NCBI RefSeq assembly: GCF_037137055.1
Contig: NZ_JBBBNY010000002.1
Coordinates: 62,001 to 126,000, forward strand
Direction: 5' to 3'
DNA from: Frateuria_A yonginensis
GTDB taxonomy: Bacteria; Pseudomonadota; Gammaproteobacteria; Xanthomonadales; Rhodanobacteraceae
DNA: 64,000 bases
The position numbers were made by a program, and so were the translations under genes. Shown piece by piece: positions 45,480 to 53,160 of the stretch; positions within the stretch are counted from its first letter, which is position 1; the number at the start of each line of letters is the position of its first letter. The notes beneath the pieces were generated by a model that saw nothing but the letters and a program-made list of their open reading frames with translations, was not told the DNA's origin and made no database searches.

Positions 45480-46262
45480 ATGCGTCGTGTCCTGTTCGCC
45501 CTGTTGTCGCTCCCCCTGGCCCTTGCGGCCCAGGCCAAGATGGTGCACCGCCCGGTCGAGTGGACCGACGGCGGCACCCGTTTCCACAGCGTGCTGGTCT
45601 ACGACGATGCCGGTCCGGCCCGGCGGCCCGGCCTGGTGATGGTGCCGAACTGGTACGGGGTCAGCGACGAGGCGGTGCGCAAGGCCGAATCGATCGCCGG
45701 CAAGCGGTACGTGATCCTGGTGACCGACATGTACGGCGAGCGGGTGCGGCCGAAGAACGATGCCGAGGCCAAGGCGGCGGTGCAGCCGCTGTACGCCGAT
45801 CGCGCGCTGATGCGCCATCGCGCCAACCAGGCGCTGGCACAGCTGAAGGCGCAGGCCGGCAAGGCGCCGCTGGATACGGGCAGGCTCGCCGCGATCGGCT
45901 TCTGCTTCGGCGGCTCGGCGGTGCTGGACCTGGCGCGCAGCGGCGCCGACGTGGCCGCGGTGGTGTCCTTCCACGGCGCGCTGGCCGCGGGCAAGCCGGC
46001 GTTGCCGGACCACTTCAAGGCGCGCGTGCTGGTGATGAACGGCGCGGACGACCGCGGCACCATGCCGGATGCGGATGCGTTCATGGACGAGATGCGCGCC
46101 AGCTCCGCCGACTGGCAGTTAGTGGTGCTCGGCAACGCGGTGCACTGCTTCACCGAGGTCGGCGAGAACACGCCCGGTTGCAAGTACGACGCGCGCGCCG
46201 CTGCGCGCAGCTACCGCCTGATGCACGAGTGGCTGGACGCTGCCTTCGCCGGAAGGCCGTGA
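45480..46262 (+). CDS. Secreted dienelactone-hydrolase-family protein
   Basis: A 260-residue alpha/beta hydrolase with an N-terminal signal peptide cleaved near residue 19 (ALAAQA). The catalytic triad looks complete: Cys142 in GFCFGGS, Asp190/191 in NGADDR and His222 in AVHCFTE. Cytoplasmic family members open dienelactones; secreted ones are of unknown substrate. ATG 45480 is chosen because it begins the signal peptide; the frame extends further upstream without conserved sequence. It ends convergent with ispB. Confidence 0.85.
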   Translation: MRRVLFALLSLPLALAAQAKMVHRPVEWTDGGTRFHSVLVYDDAGPARRPGLVMVPNWYGVSDEAVRKAESIAGKRYVILVTDMYGERVRPKNDAEAKAAVQPLYADRALMRHRANQALAQLKAQAGKAPLDTGRLAAIGFCFGGSAVLDLARSGADVAAVVSFHGALAAGKPALPDHFKARVLVMNGADDRGTMPDADAFMDEMRASSADWQLVVLGNAVHCFTEVGENTPGCKYDARAAARSYRLMHEWLDAAFAGRP

Positions 46263-46299
46263 CCGCGTGCACGCGGAAGCCGGGCGGGCTTCCGCGAGC

Positions 46300-47301
46300 T
46301 CAGAACGCGCGCTGCACGGAGTAATCGGCCAGCGCGGCGAGCGCGTCGCGGTACACCGAGGCGGGCAGGGTGGCCAGGGCCTCGCGGGCGGCGCGGGCGT
46401 GGCGCACGGCCTGCGCGTGGGTGCGCTCGATGGCGCCGGAGGCGCGGATCACGCCCACCACCTCGTCGAGCGATTCCAGGCTGCCATGCTCGATCGCGTG
46501 GCGCATGGCCTGCGCCTGCGCCGGCGAGGCCTGCTGCAGGGCATAGATCACCGGCAGGGTGGGCTTGCCCTCGGCCAGGTCGTCGCCGACGTTCTTGCCC
46601 AGGGTGTCGGCATCGCTGGTGTAGTCGAGCAGGTCGTCGGCGATCTGGAAGGCGTAGCCGAGCTCCATGCCGTAGCGGCGCAGCGCCGCCACTTGAGCGG
46701 CCGGCAGCCCGCCGAGCAGGCCGCCCAGTTCGGTGGCGGCGGCGAACAGCACCGCGGTCTTGCGCTCGATCACCGCCAGGTAGGCCGCCTCGTCCACGTC
46801 GGCATTGCCGATGTTGAGCAACTGCAACACCTCGCCCTCGGCGATGGTGTTGGTGGTGTCGGCCAGGATGCGCATCACGCGCATGTCGTCCAGTTCCACC
46901 ATCAGCTGGAACGAGCGCGAATAGAGGAAATCGCCGACCAGCACGCTGGCGGCGTTGCCCCACAGCGCGTTGGCGGTCTTGCGGCCGCGACGCAGGTCGG
47001 ACTCGTCGACCACGTCGTCGTGCAGCAGCGTGGAGGTGTGGATGAACTCGATCACCGCGGCGAGCTTGATGTGCTGCGCGCCCGCGTAGCCGGCCGCGCC
47101 GGCGGCCAGCACGTGCAGCATCGGGCGCAGCCGCTTGCCGCCGCCGGCGATGATGTGGTCGGCGATCTGGTTGATCAGCACCACGTCGGATGCGAGCCGG
47201 TTGCGGATCAGTGCGTCCACGCGGCGCATGTCGGCGGCGGCCAGTTCGCGCACGGTGGCGAAGTCGGCGGGGCGGCTGGCGTCGGCAGGCATCGGGCGCA
47301 T
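46300..47301 (-). CDS. ispB: Octaprenyl diphosphate synthase IspB
   Basis: A 333-residue trans-polyprenyl diphosphate synthase that makes the ubiquinone side chain, in line with the ubi genes next door. The first aspartate-rich motif DDVVD is at residues 95-99 and the second is DDLLDY; GGGKRLRP binds the diphosphate. Either ATG 47301 or ATG 47292 could be the start; neither has a clear ribosome binding site. A perfect TATAAT lies about 25 nt upstream. Confidence 0.93.
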   Translation of the reverse strand: MRPMPADASRPADFATVRELAAADMRRVDALIRNRLASDVVLINQIADHIIAGGGKRLRPMLHVLAAGAAGYAGAQHIKLAAVIEFIHTSTLLHDDVVDESDLRRGRKTANALWGNAASVLVGDFLYSRSFQLMVELDDMRVMRILADTTNTIAEGEVLQLLNIGNADVDEAAYLAVIERKTAVLFAAATELGGLLGGLPAAQVAALRRYGMELGYAFQIADDLLDYTSDADTLGKNVGDDLAEGKPTLPVIYALQQASPAQAQAMRHAIEHGSLESLDEVVGVIRASGAIERTHAQAVRHARAAREALATLPASVYRDALAALADYSVQRAF

Positions 47302-47326
47302 GGGAGTCCGGGTGGCAAGACGGCCG

Positions 47327-47332
47327 ATTATA
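47327..47332 (-). promoter_or_regulatory. -10 box of ispB (TATAAT)
   Basis: A perfect TATAAT on the minus strand, about 25 nt before the ispB ATG. No strong -35 is seen. Confidence 0.5.
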
Positions 47333-47397
47333 GGGCCATGCCCGCCGCGCGCGGCGCCGCGACACGGCGCCGCAACCGGCTACCGTAGGCGGCCTCG

Positions 47398-47403
47398 TAT
47401 AAT
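47398..47403 (+). promoter_or_regulatory. -10 box (TATAAT) ahead of a leader ORF and the MFS gene
   Basis: A perfect TATAAT followed by CGGGCG and then ATG 47410: the expected transcript start coincides with the ATG of a 9-codon leader ORF. No strong -35 is seen. Confidence 0.5.
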
Positions 47404-47409
47404 CGGGCG

Positions 47410-47439
47410 ATGCCTTCCTGCACCCAGCCGTTCCGGTGA
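47410..47439 (+). CDS. Possible leaderless 9-codon leader peptide (MPSCTQPFR) before the MFS gene
   Basis: ATG 47410 lies 6 nt after TATAAT. The frame MPSCTQPFR ends in a TGA at 47437-47439 that overlaps the GTG start of the MFS gene (GTGA). The MFS GTG has no ribosome binding site, so initiation could be at the mRNA 5' end with reinitiation at GTG. Confidence 0.4.
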   Translation: MPSCTQPFR

Positions 47440-48635
47440 GCCGACTCTCCCCCCTCGAACGCCGCAGCGCCCTCACCCTGGCCTGCGTGATCAGCCTGCG
47501 CCTGTTCGGCCTGTTCCTGATCATGCCGGTGTTCTCGCTCTACGCCAGGCGCATGCCGGACGCCAGCGACCTGCTGATCGGCCTGGCGCTCGGCGTCTAC
47601 GGGCTGGGCCAGGTGTTGCTGCAGATCCCGCTGGGCCTGCTGTCCGACCGGATGGGACGCAAGCCGGCGATCACGCTGGGGCTGCTGATCTTTGCCGCCG
47701 GTGGTCTGGTGGCGGCACTGGCGCACACGCTAGAGGGCATCGTGGTCGGCCGCGCGCTGCAGGGCATGGGCGCGGTGGCCGGGGCCGGCACCGCGCTGGC
47801 GGCCGACCTCACCCGCGAGGAGCAGCGCGGCAAGGTGATGGGCATCATTGGCGTGTCGATCGGCGTGGCGTTCCTGCTGGCGCTGATCCTCGGGCCGCCG
47901 CTGGAGGCGATCGGTGGCCTGTCCGGTCTGTTCGGCGCCACTTCGGTGCTGGCCTTGCTCTCGCTGGTGCTGCTGTGGGCGATCGTGCCGACACCCGAAC
48001 GCGCGCGCGCACCTGCGGCAGCCAGCCTGGCAGGCGTGCTGGCGATGCTGCGTGACGGCCGGCTGCTGGTGCTCAACGGCTCGGTGTTCTTCCTGCACCT
48101 GCTGCTGACCGCGAGCTTCGTCGGCCTGCCGCTGCTGCTGGCCGCGCGGCTGCATCTGCCGGTAGAGCGCCACTGGGAGCTGTACCTGCCGGTGATGGCG
48201 ACCGCCGCCTTCGTGATGGGCGCCACGCTGCACCGCATGAAGGAGATCGGGCAGAGCCTGCGCATCGTGCAGGCCTGCGTGGCGGCGATCGGACTGGCCC
48301 TGCTCGGCTTCGCGCGAACGGATGGCCACCTGGCCTGGCTGGGCGTCTCGGCCGCGGCGTTCTTCTCGGCCTTCAACCTGCTCGAGGCGGCGCTGCCCAG
48401 CCTGGTGTCGCGGCTGGCGCCGGCGCACCTGCGTGGCGCGGCGATGGGCGCCTATTCGACCAGCCAGTTCCTCGGCGCGTTCGTCGGCGGGGCGATCGGC
48501 GGGCTGGCGCTGGGTCGGCTGGGCGTGAGCGGCGTGTTCCTTTGCGCGGCGGCGGCCACGCTGCTGTGGCTGCCGCTGGTGGCGATCGGCGCACGCCGCA
48601 TCGCCGCCCGCGCGGTGGCCGGCCAGGTGGCCTGA
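47436..48635 (+). CDS. Major-facilitator exporter (YajR/drug:H+ antiporter type)
   Basis: A 399-residue, 12-helix transporter. The loop 2-3 signature GLLSDRMGRKPAI is present, and GRALQGMGAVAGAGTALAADLT in helix 4-5 resembles motif C-type exporters. It lacks the extra C-terminal domain of YajR. The substrate is unknown. An MFS gene next to ssb is also seen in pseudomonads; here a DedA-rhodanese gene lies between. GTG 47436 is chosen because the membrane part starts soon after and the leader ORF ends there. Confidence 0.83.
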   Translation: MSRLSPLERRSALTLACVISLRLFGLFLIMPVFSLYARRMPDASDLLIGLALGVYGLGQVLLQIPLGLLSDRMGRKPAITLGLLIFAAGGLVAALAHTLEGIVVGRALQGMGAVAGAGTALAADLTREEQRGKVMGIIGVSIGVAFLLALILGPPLEAIGGLSGLFGATSVLALLSLVLLWAIVPTPERARAPAAASLAGVLAMLRDGRLLVLNGSVFFLHLLLTASFVGLPLLLAARLHLPVERHWELYLPVMATAAFVMGATLHRMKEIGQSLRIVQACVAAIGLALLGFARTDGHLAWLGVSAAAFFSAFNLLEAALPSLVSRLAPAHLRGAAMGAYSTSQFLGAFVGGAIGGLALGRLGVSGVFLCAAAATLLWLPLVAIGARRIAARAVAGQVA

Positions 48636-48705
48636 GCGGGCCGATTGCGCCGGCCGGGTGCCGCCCCCATATGCGCCGGCATCCCACCCATGCGAGGCTG
48701 GCCTC

Positions 48706-49674
48706 GTGTCCCACCAGATCATCGCGCTGATCGCCGAATACGGCCTGCTGCTGGTTTTCCTGAACGTGCTGGTCGAGCAGGCCGGCCTGCCGCTGCCGGC
48801 CGTGCCGACGCTGGTGGTGGCCGGTGCGCTCGCCGCTGCCGGCCGGTTGCCGCTGGGCGGCGTGCTGCTGGTCGCGCTCGCCGGTTGCCTGCTAAGCGAC
48901 TTCGCCTGGTACCAGGCCGGGCGCCGCTACGGTGCCGGCGTCATGCGCACGCTCTGCCGCATCTCGCTTTCGCCGGATTCCTGCGTGAAGCAGTCCGAGC
49001 TGCGCTTCCAGCGCTGGCGTGCGCCGGTGCTGTTGGTGGCCAAGTTCGTGCCGGGCCTGTCCACGGTGGCGCCGCCACTGGTCGGTGCGATGGGCCTGCC
49101 GGCGCGGTCCTTCCTGCTGTTCGACGCGCTGGGCTCGCTGCTGTGGGCCGGTCTGGCGGTGGCGCTGGGCTACGTGTTCGCCGATGGCGTCGAGCATGCG
49201 CTGACGGCGTTCGAGGGCGCCGGCACGCTGGCGGTCGAATTGCTGGTCGCCCTGCTCGCGGCCTACATCCTGTTCAAGTGGTGGCAGCGCCGGCGGTTGC
49301 TGGTGGCGCTGCGCATGGCGCGCATCGAGGTCGGGGAACTGGCGCAGGCGCTGCGTTCGGCGCAGCCGCCGCTGGTGCTGGACGTGCGTGCGGCCGGTTC
49401 GCGCGAACTGGATGGCCGGAGCATTCCCGGCGCGCAGGTGTTCGATCCGCTGACGCTGGACCTGCTGCTGGCCGACGTGCCGCGCGAGCGCGAGCTGGTG
49501 CTCTACTGCAACTGCCCCAACGAGGTGTCCGCGGCGCGGGCCGCACGGCTGCTGATGGCGCAGGGATACCGGCGGGTGCGTCCCCTGCGGGGTGGCCTCG
49601 ATGCCTGGGTCGCCTCCGGCCAGGCCGTGGAGCATCTGCCGGCCGCGCCGCAGGGAGCGACGCCTGCGGTGTGA
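48706..49674 (+). CDS. DedA-family membrane protein fused to a C-terminal rhodanese domain
   Basis: A 322-residue fusion. Residues 1-200 form a DedA/VTT domain (EQAGLPLPAVPTLVVAGALA; FAWYQAGRRYG; LVAKFVPGLSTVAPPLVGAMG), a family linked to undecaprenyl-phosphate or phospholipid flipping. Residues about 225-310 form a rhodanese-like domain with Cys in LYCNCPNEVSAARAA. GTG 48706 is chosen: GAGG is 8 nt upstream and the frame beyond is not conserved. The function of the sulfur-transfer domain here is unknown. Confidence 0.85.
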   Translation: MSHQIIALIAEYGLLLVFLNVLVEQAGLPLPAVPTLVVAGALAAAGRLPLGGVLLVALAGCLLSDFAWYQAGRRYGAGVMRTLCRISLSPDSCVKQSELRFQRWRAPVLLVAKFVPGLSTVAPPLVGAMGLPARSFLLFDALGSLLWAGLAVALGYVFADGVEHALTAFEGAGTLAVELLVALLAAYILFKWWQRRRLLVALRMARIEVGELAQALRSAQPPLVLDVRAAGSRELDGRSIPGAQVFDPLTLDLLLADVPRERELVLYCNCPNEVSAARAARLLMAQGYRRVRPLRGGLDAWVASGQAVEHLPAAPQGATPAV

Positions 49675-49803
49675 GTCGCAGCGTGCCCCGGGCGGCCGCG
49701 CGTCACGTCGCGGGATGTCCACCGACCGCGATGCGGGCCGATCCGGGCAGCCCGCCGCGGCGCAGGCGGACGCGACGCGGCGTGCGTGGCCGGGGCAGGC
49801 AAG

Positions 49804-49809
49804 TATGAT
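49804..49809 (+). promoter_or_regulatory. Possible -10 box of ssb (TATGAT)
   Basis: TATGAT about 80 nt upstream of the ssb ATG. The -35 region is not recognisable and no LexA box is visible. Confidence 0.35.
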
Positions 49810-49850
49810 AGGGATCGAGCCGCCGGCGCCGCCGGCGAACCCATGACGGG

Positions 49851-49870
49851 GGCCGGCGCACGCGCCGGCC
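49851..49870 (+). other. Perfect hairpin in the ssb leader
   Basis: GGCCGGCGC pairs with GCGCCGGCC across a 2-nt apex, ending 21 nt before the ssb ATG. There is no T-run, so it is not a terminator. It would lie in the 5' leader of the ssb mRNA. Confidence 0.5.
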
Positions 49871-49891
49871 TCAGCACAGCGAGGAATCCAC

Positions 49892-50419
49892 ATGGCACGC
49901 GGCATCAACAAGGTCATCATCGTCGGCAACCTGGGCGCGGACCCGGAGACCCGCTACACCGGCGGCGGCACGGCGATCACCAGCCTGCGGATCGCCACGT
50001 CCGAGCAATGGACCGACAAGCAGAGCGGCGAGAAGCAGGAACGGACCGAGTGGCACCGCGTGAAGCTGTTCGGCCGCCTGGCCGAGATCGCCGGCGAGTA
50101 CCTGAAGAAGGGCCGCCAGGTCTACATCGAGGGTTCGCTGCGCACCGACAAGTACACCGACAAGGACGGCATCGAGCGCTACTCGACCGACATCATCGCC
50201 AACGAGATGCAGATGCTCGGCGGCGGCGGTGAGGGTGGCGGCACGGGCGGCGCCGGTGGCGGTGGCTACCGCGAGCGCCCGCAGGGGGGTGGCCAGCGCC
50301 AGGGCGGCGGCTACGGCGGCCAGCCGCGCGGTGGTAGCGACTACGGCAACGCCCCGCGCCAGAACGCGCCGGCGCCGGCCGAAAGCGGCGGCTTCGACGA
50401 CGACGACATTCCGTTCTGA
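49892..50419 (+). CDS. ssb: Single-stranded DNA-binding protein
   Basis: A 175-residue tetrameric SSB for replication, repair and recombination. An OB-fold N-terminal domain (GINKVIIVGNLGADPETRYT; SEQWTDKQSGEKQERTEWHRVKLFGRLAEIAGEYLKKG) is followed by a Gly/Gln/Arg-rich linker from about residue 113 and the acidic protein-interaction tip DDDDIPF. GCGAGG precedes the ATG. It is followed by its own terminator. Confidence 0.96.
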   Translation: MARGINKVIIVGNLGADPETRYTGGGTAITSLRIATSEQWTDKQSGEKQERTEWHRVKLFGRLAEIAGEYLKKGRQVYIEGSLRTDKYTDKDGIERYSTDIIANEMQMLGGGGEGGGTGGAGGGGYRERPQGGGQRQGGGYGGQPRGGSDYGNAPRQNAPAPAESGGFDDDDIPF

Positions 50420-50446
50420 CGGCGCCGCTCCTCCAGCCGAACGAAG

Positions 50447-50470
50447 AGCCCTCTACGGAGGGCTTTTCTT
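50447..50470 (+). terminator. Rho-independent terminator after ssb
   Basis: AGCCCTC-TACG-GAGGGCT followed by TTTCTTT. Confidence 0.88.
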
Positions 50471-50607
50471 TGCGTTCGCGGTCAGCCCGGCAAACGGCCG
50501 CCGGCGGGCAGGGCGGGCGAAGGGTGCCCGGCTCCGGGTGGCGCGCTCGGCGATGCCTGCGCGGCGGCGGCGTCCCGGCGGCGCGGTGGTGTCGCCGGCA
50601 ACCCCGG

Positions 50608-52338
50608 TCACTGGCCCAGCTCCTCCAGCAACGCCGCGACTTCCTCGTGGGTGCGGGCTCGGACCAGGCGGGCGGCCTGGCGACGCAATGCGGCATGGTC
50701 GAGCAGCGCGAGGCGGTCGCGCACGTGCAGCAGCTGGCTCGGATGCATGCTGTACTCGCACAGGCCCAGCGCGAGCAGCAGCGCGGTGAAGTTGACGTCG
50801 CCGCCGATCTCGCCGCACAGGCTGACCGGCTTGTTCGCGCGGCGGCCAGCGGTGATCACGTAGGCGATCAGGCGCAGCAGCGCGGGCTGTAGCGGGTTGT
50901 AGATGTTCTCCAGGCCGTCGTTGCCGCGGTCGGCGGCGAGCACGTACTGGGCCAGGTCGTTGGTGCCGATCGCCAGGAAGTCGGCGTGCTCCAGCAGCGC
51001 GCGCACGTTGAGCGCGGCGGCCGGCACTTCGATCATCGCGCCCAGCGGCAATTTCTCGGGCAGGTCGATCGCCTCGCGCTTGAGATCCTGGCGGGCCAGC
51101 TTGAACAGCGTGCGCACCGCGATCAACTCGTCCGGCTGGGTGACCATCGGCACCAGCACGCGCACCGGGCCGTAGCAGGCGGCGCGCAGGATGGCGCGGA
51201 TCTGGGTGGTGAACACGGCCGGATAACGCAGCGACAGCCGCACGCCGCGCACACCCAGCGCCGGGTTGTCCTCGCCGCGCAGCGTCAGGCCGGCGGCATC
51301 GGCCTTGTCGGCGCCGAGATCGAGCGTGCGGATGGTCACCGGCAGGCCGCCCATGCCCAGCACCAGGTCGCGGTAGGCGATGAACTGTTCGTCCTCGGAG
51401 GGCAGGCCCTTGTGCTTGAGGAACAGGAACTCGGTGCGGTACAGGCCCACGCCGTCCGCCCCGCGGGCGCGCGCCAGCGCGATGTCGGCGGCGGTCTCGG
51501 CATTGGCGAACAGGCGAATCGGCACGCCGTCGCGCGTACGCGTGGGCGCATTCGCCAGCTTGGCCAGCCGCCGCCCTTCCTGCGCTGCCTCACGCTGCCA
51601 CGCGCGGTAGCGGGCCAGGTCCTGCGCGGTGGGATGGACGACGGTCTCGCCGCGCTCGGCGTCGAGCAGGATCAGGTCGTCGTCGTGGATGGTCGCCAGT
51701 GCGTCGCGCACGCCCACCAGCATCGGCAGGTCCAGGCTGCGCGCGAGGATGGCACTGTGCGAGTAGGCGCTGCCGGAGCTGGCCACCACGCCGAGCAGCC
51801 CGTTGCCGACCAGATGCGCCATGTCGGCCGGCGCGATGGTGTCGGCGACCAGGATCTCGCCCACGCGCGCGGCCAGCTTGCGCTCCTCCCGGCTGGTCTG
51901 GCGCTGCAGCGCGGAGATCACCCGGTTGATCACCTGGTCGACGTCCTCGCGGCGGCTGCGCAGGTAGGGATCGTCCATCGCCTCGAACACCTTGGCCAGG
52001 CGGTCGCGCTGTTTCTTCAGCGCCACGCCGGCACGGTAGTGGCCCACGCGCACCAGCTCGTCCAGGCCGCGCAGCAGTTCCGCGTCGTCCAGCAGCAGGC
52101 TGTGCGCGTCGATGAACTCGTTCACCTCGCGTGCCAGCGCGCCGTGCAGCTTGCTGCGCAGATCGTGCAGTTCCTGCCGTGCGGTATCCAGCGCGCGATG
52201 CAGGCGCTGGAGCTCCTCCTCGACCTCCTCCTCGGCCAGCGGGCGGGTGTCGACCAGGTAGCGGCTCGGCTGCACCAGCCGCGCACGGCCCAGCGCCATG
52301 CCCTTGGAGGCCGGGGTGCCGGGAAGAAGTTGCCTCAT
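50608..52338 (-). CDS. ptsI: PTS enzyme I (phosphoenolpyruvate-protein phosphotransferase)
   Basis: A 576-residue enzyme that takes phosphate from PEP and passes it to HPr. The phosphorylated His is His194 in SAYSHSAILARS, the PEP-binding region includes GVGLYRTEFLF and GAMIEVPAA, and the C-terminal acid/base Cys is in SLCGEIGGD. ATG 52338 is preceded by GGGAG. It is the last gene of an EIIA-HPr-EI set. Without a sugar permease nearby the chain probably signals rather than imports. Confidence 0.94.
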   Translation of the reverse strand: MRQLLPGTPASKGMALGRARLVQPSRYLVDTRPLAEEEVEEELQRLHRALDTARQELHDLRSKLHGALAREVNEFIDAHSLLLDDAELLRGLDELVRVGHYRAGVALKKQRDRLAKVFEAMDDPYLRSRREDVDQVINRVISALQRQTSREERKLAARVGEILVADTIAPADMAHLVGNGLLGVVASSGSAYSHSAILARSLDLPMLVGVRDALATIHDDDLILLDAERGETVVHPTAQDLARYRAWQREAAQEGRRLAKLANAPTRTRDGVPIRLFANAETAADIALARARGADGVGLYRTEFLFLKHKGLPSEDEQFIAYRDLVLGMGGLPVTIRTLDLGADKADAAGLTLRGEDNPALGVRGVRLSLRYPAVFTTQIRAILRAACYGPVRVLVPMVTQPDELIAVRTLFKLARQDLKREAIDLPEKLPLGAMIEVPAAALNVRALLEHADFLAIGTNDLAQYVLAADRGNDGLENIYNPLQPALLRLIAYVITAGRRANKPVSLCGEIGGDVNFTALLLALGLCEYSMHPSQLLHVRDRLALLDHAALRRQAARLVRARTHEEVAALLEELGQ

Positions 52339-52470
52339 GGCACGGCTCCCGTGACGCCGGGCACGGAGAACGGGCAACGGCGGGCATGCGGCGCGCGGCG
52401 AACGCGCGCGCGCCCGCGCGAACCGGCAGCGCGCCACCCGTTCCCGGTTTCCCGATCCCCGTTCCGCACG

Positions 52471-52740
52471 TCAGGCCCCCTCGTCGAACTTGCGCTCGAA
52501 CAGCGCCACCACGGCGGCCAGCGCCTCGGCCTCGTCGGGGCCATCCGCGCGCACGGTGAGCGGGGTGCCGATGCCGGCCGAAAGCATCATCACGCCCATG
52601 ATGCTCTGCGCGTTGACCTCGCGGCCCTTGCTGACCAGCCACACGGTGGCCGTGAAGCCCTGCACCAGCTGCACCAGCTTGGCCGAGGCGCGCGCGTGCA
52701 GGCCGAGTTTGTTCGAGACGACGATGTCCTGTTCAAGCAT
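52471..52740 (-). CDS. ptsH: Phosphocarrier protein HPr
   Basis: An 89-residue protein that relays phosphate from enzyme I to EIIA. His15 lies in GLHARAS and the regulatory Ser46 in NAQSIMG, the site that HPr kinase phosphorylates; hprK is four genes upstream. ATG 52740 is chosen because it gives exactly this canonical numbering; it overlaps the EIIA gene by 8 nt. Confidence 0.94.
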   Translation of the reverse strand: MLEQDIVVSNKLGLHARASAKLVQLVQGFTATVWLVSKGREVNAQSIMGVMMLSAGIGTPLTVRADGPDEAEALAAVVALFERKFDEGA

Positions 52741-53125
52741 GGTCAATGAAGATTCCCCCACGGCCGCCATGGGCGGCGATCTGCGCCAGTTCGTCCAGCG
52801 GTTTCTCGGCGTAGTTGAGCACGCGCAGCAGCATCGGCAGGTTGAGTCCGGAGACGCAGCGCAGGCGCACGCCCAGCGCCGAAAGCGACAGCCCGATGTT
52901 GCAGGGCGTGGCGCCGTAAAGGTCGGCCAGCACCAGCACGCCGTCGCCCTGGTCGAGCTCGCGCGCGTGGTGCGCGGTGAGTGTGCGCATCACGTCGGGA
53001 TCGGCCTGCGCCGGTACCTCGACCGCGTCGACCTTGAGCGGCAGCTTGGGCATGACGTGCTTCGCGGCGGAGATCAGCGCCTTGCCGACCGCCTCGTGCG
53101 TCATCAGGAGCACGCCCACGCTCAC
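52733..53125 (-). CDS. PTS EIIA component, mannose/fructose family
   Basis: A 130-residue EIIA-Man-like protein that accepts phosphate from HPr. With GTG 53125 as start the phosphorylation site is His10 (VGVLLMTHEA), the family position. LVLADLYGATPCNIGL forms the second active-site loop. No IIB, IIC or IID component is nearby, so a regulatory role is likely. The start overlaps the stop of a 12-codon mini-ORF that begins on the rapZ stop. Confidence 0.9.
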   Translation of the reverse strand: MSVGVLLMTHEAVGKALISAAKHVMPKLPLKVDAVEVPAQADPDVMRTLTAHHARELDQGDGVLVLADLYGATPCNIGLSLSALGVRLRCVSGLNLPMLLRVLNYAEKPLDELAQIAAHGGRGGIFIDHA

Positions 53126-53160
53126 CGCATCCGCTCCCGCTTGACCCGATCCGCGCCCAT
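53122..53160 (-). CDS. Possible 12-codon bridging ORF between rapZ and EIIA (MGADRVKRERMR)
   Basis: The ATG at 53160 shares its A with the rapZ stop (TGATG). The frame ends in TGA 53124-53122, overlapping the EIIA GTG (GTGA). A GGGAG inside it may also serve as ribosome binding site for EIIA, so coupling is not the only option. Confidence 0.35.
   Translation of the reverse strand: MGADRVKRERMR

Noticed and set aside
52339..52470. A bridging mini-ORF between ptsH and ptsI
   Set aside because: A short frame ends on the ptsI start, but it does not begin at the ptsH stop, and ptsI has its own GGGAG site.
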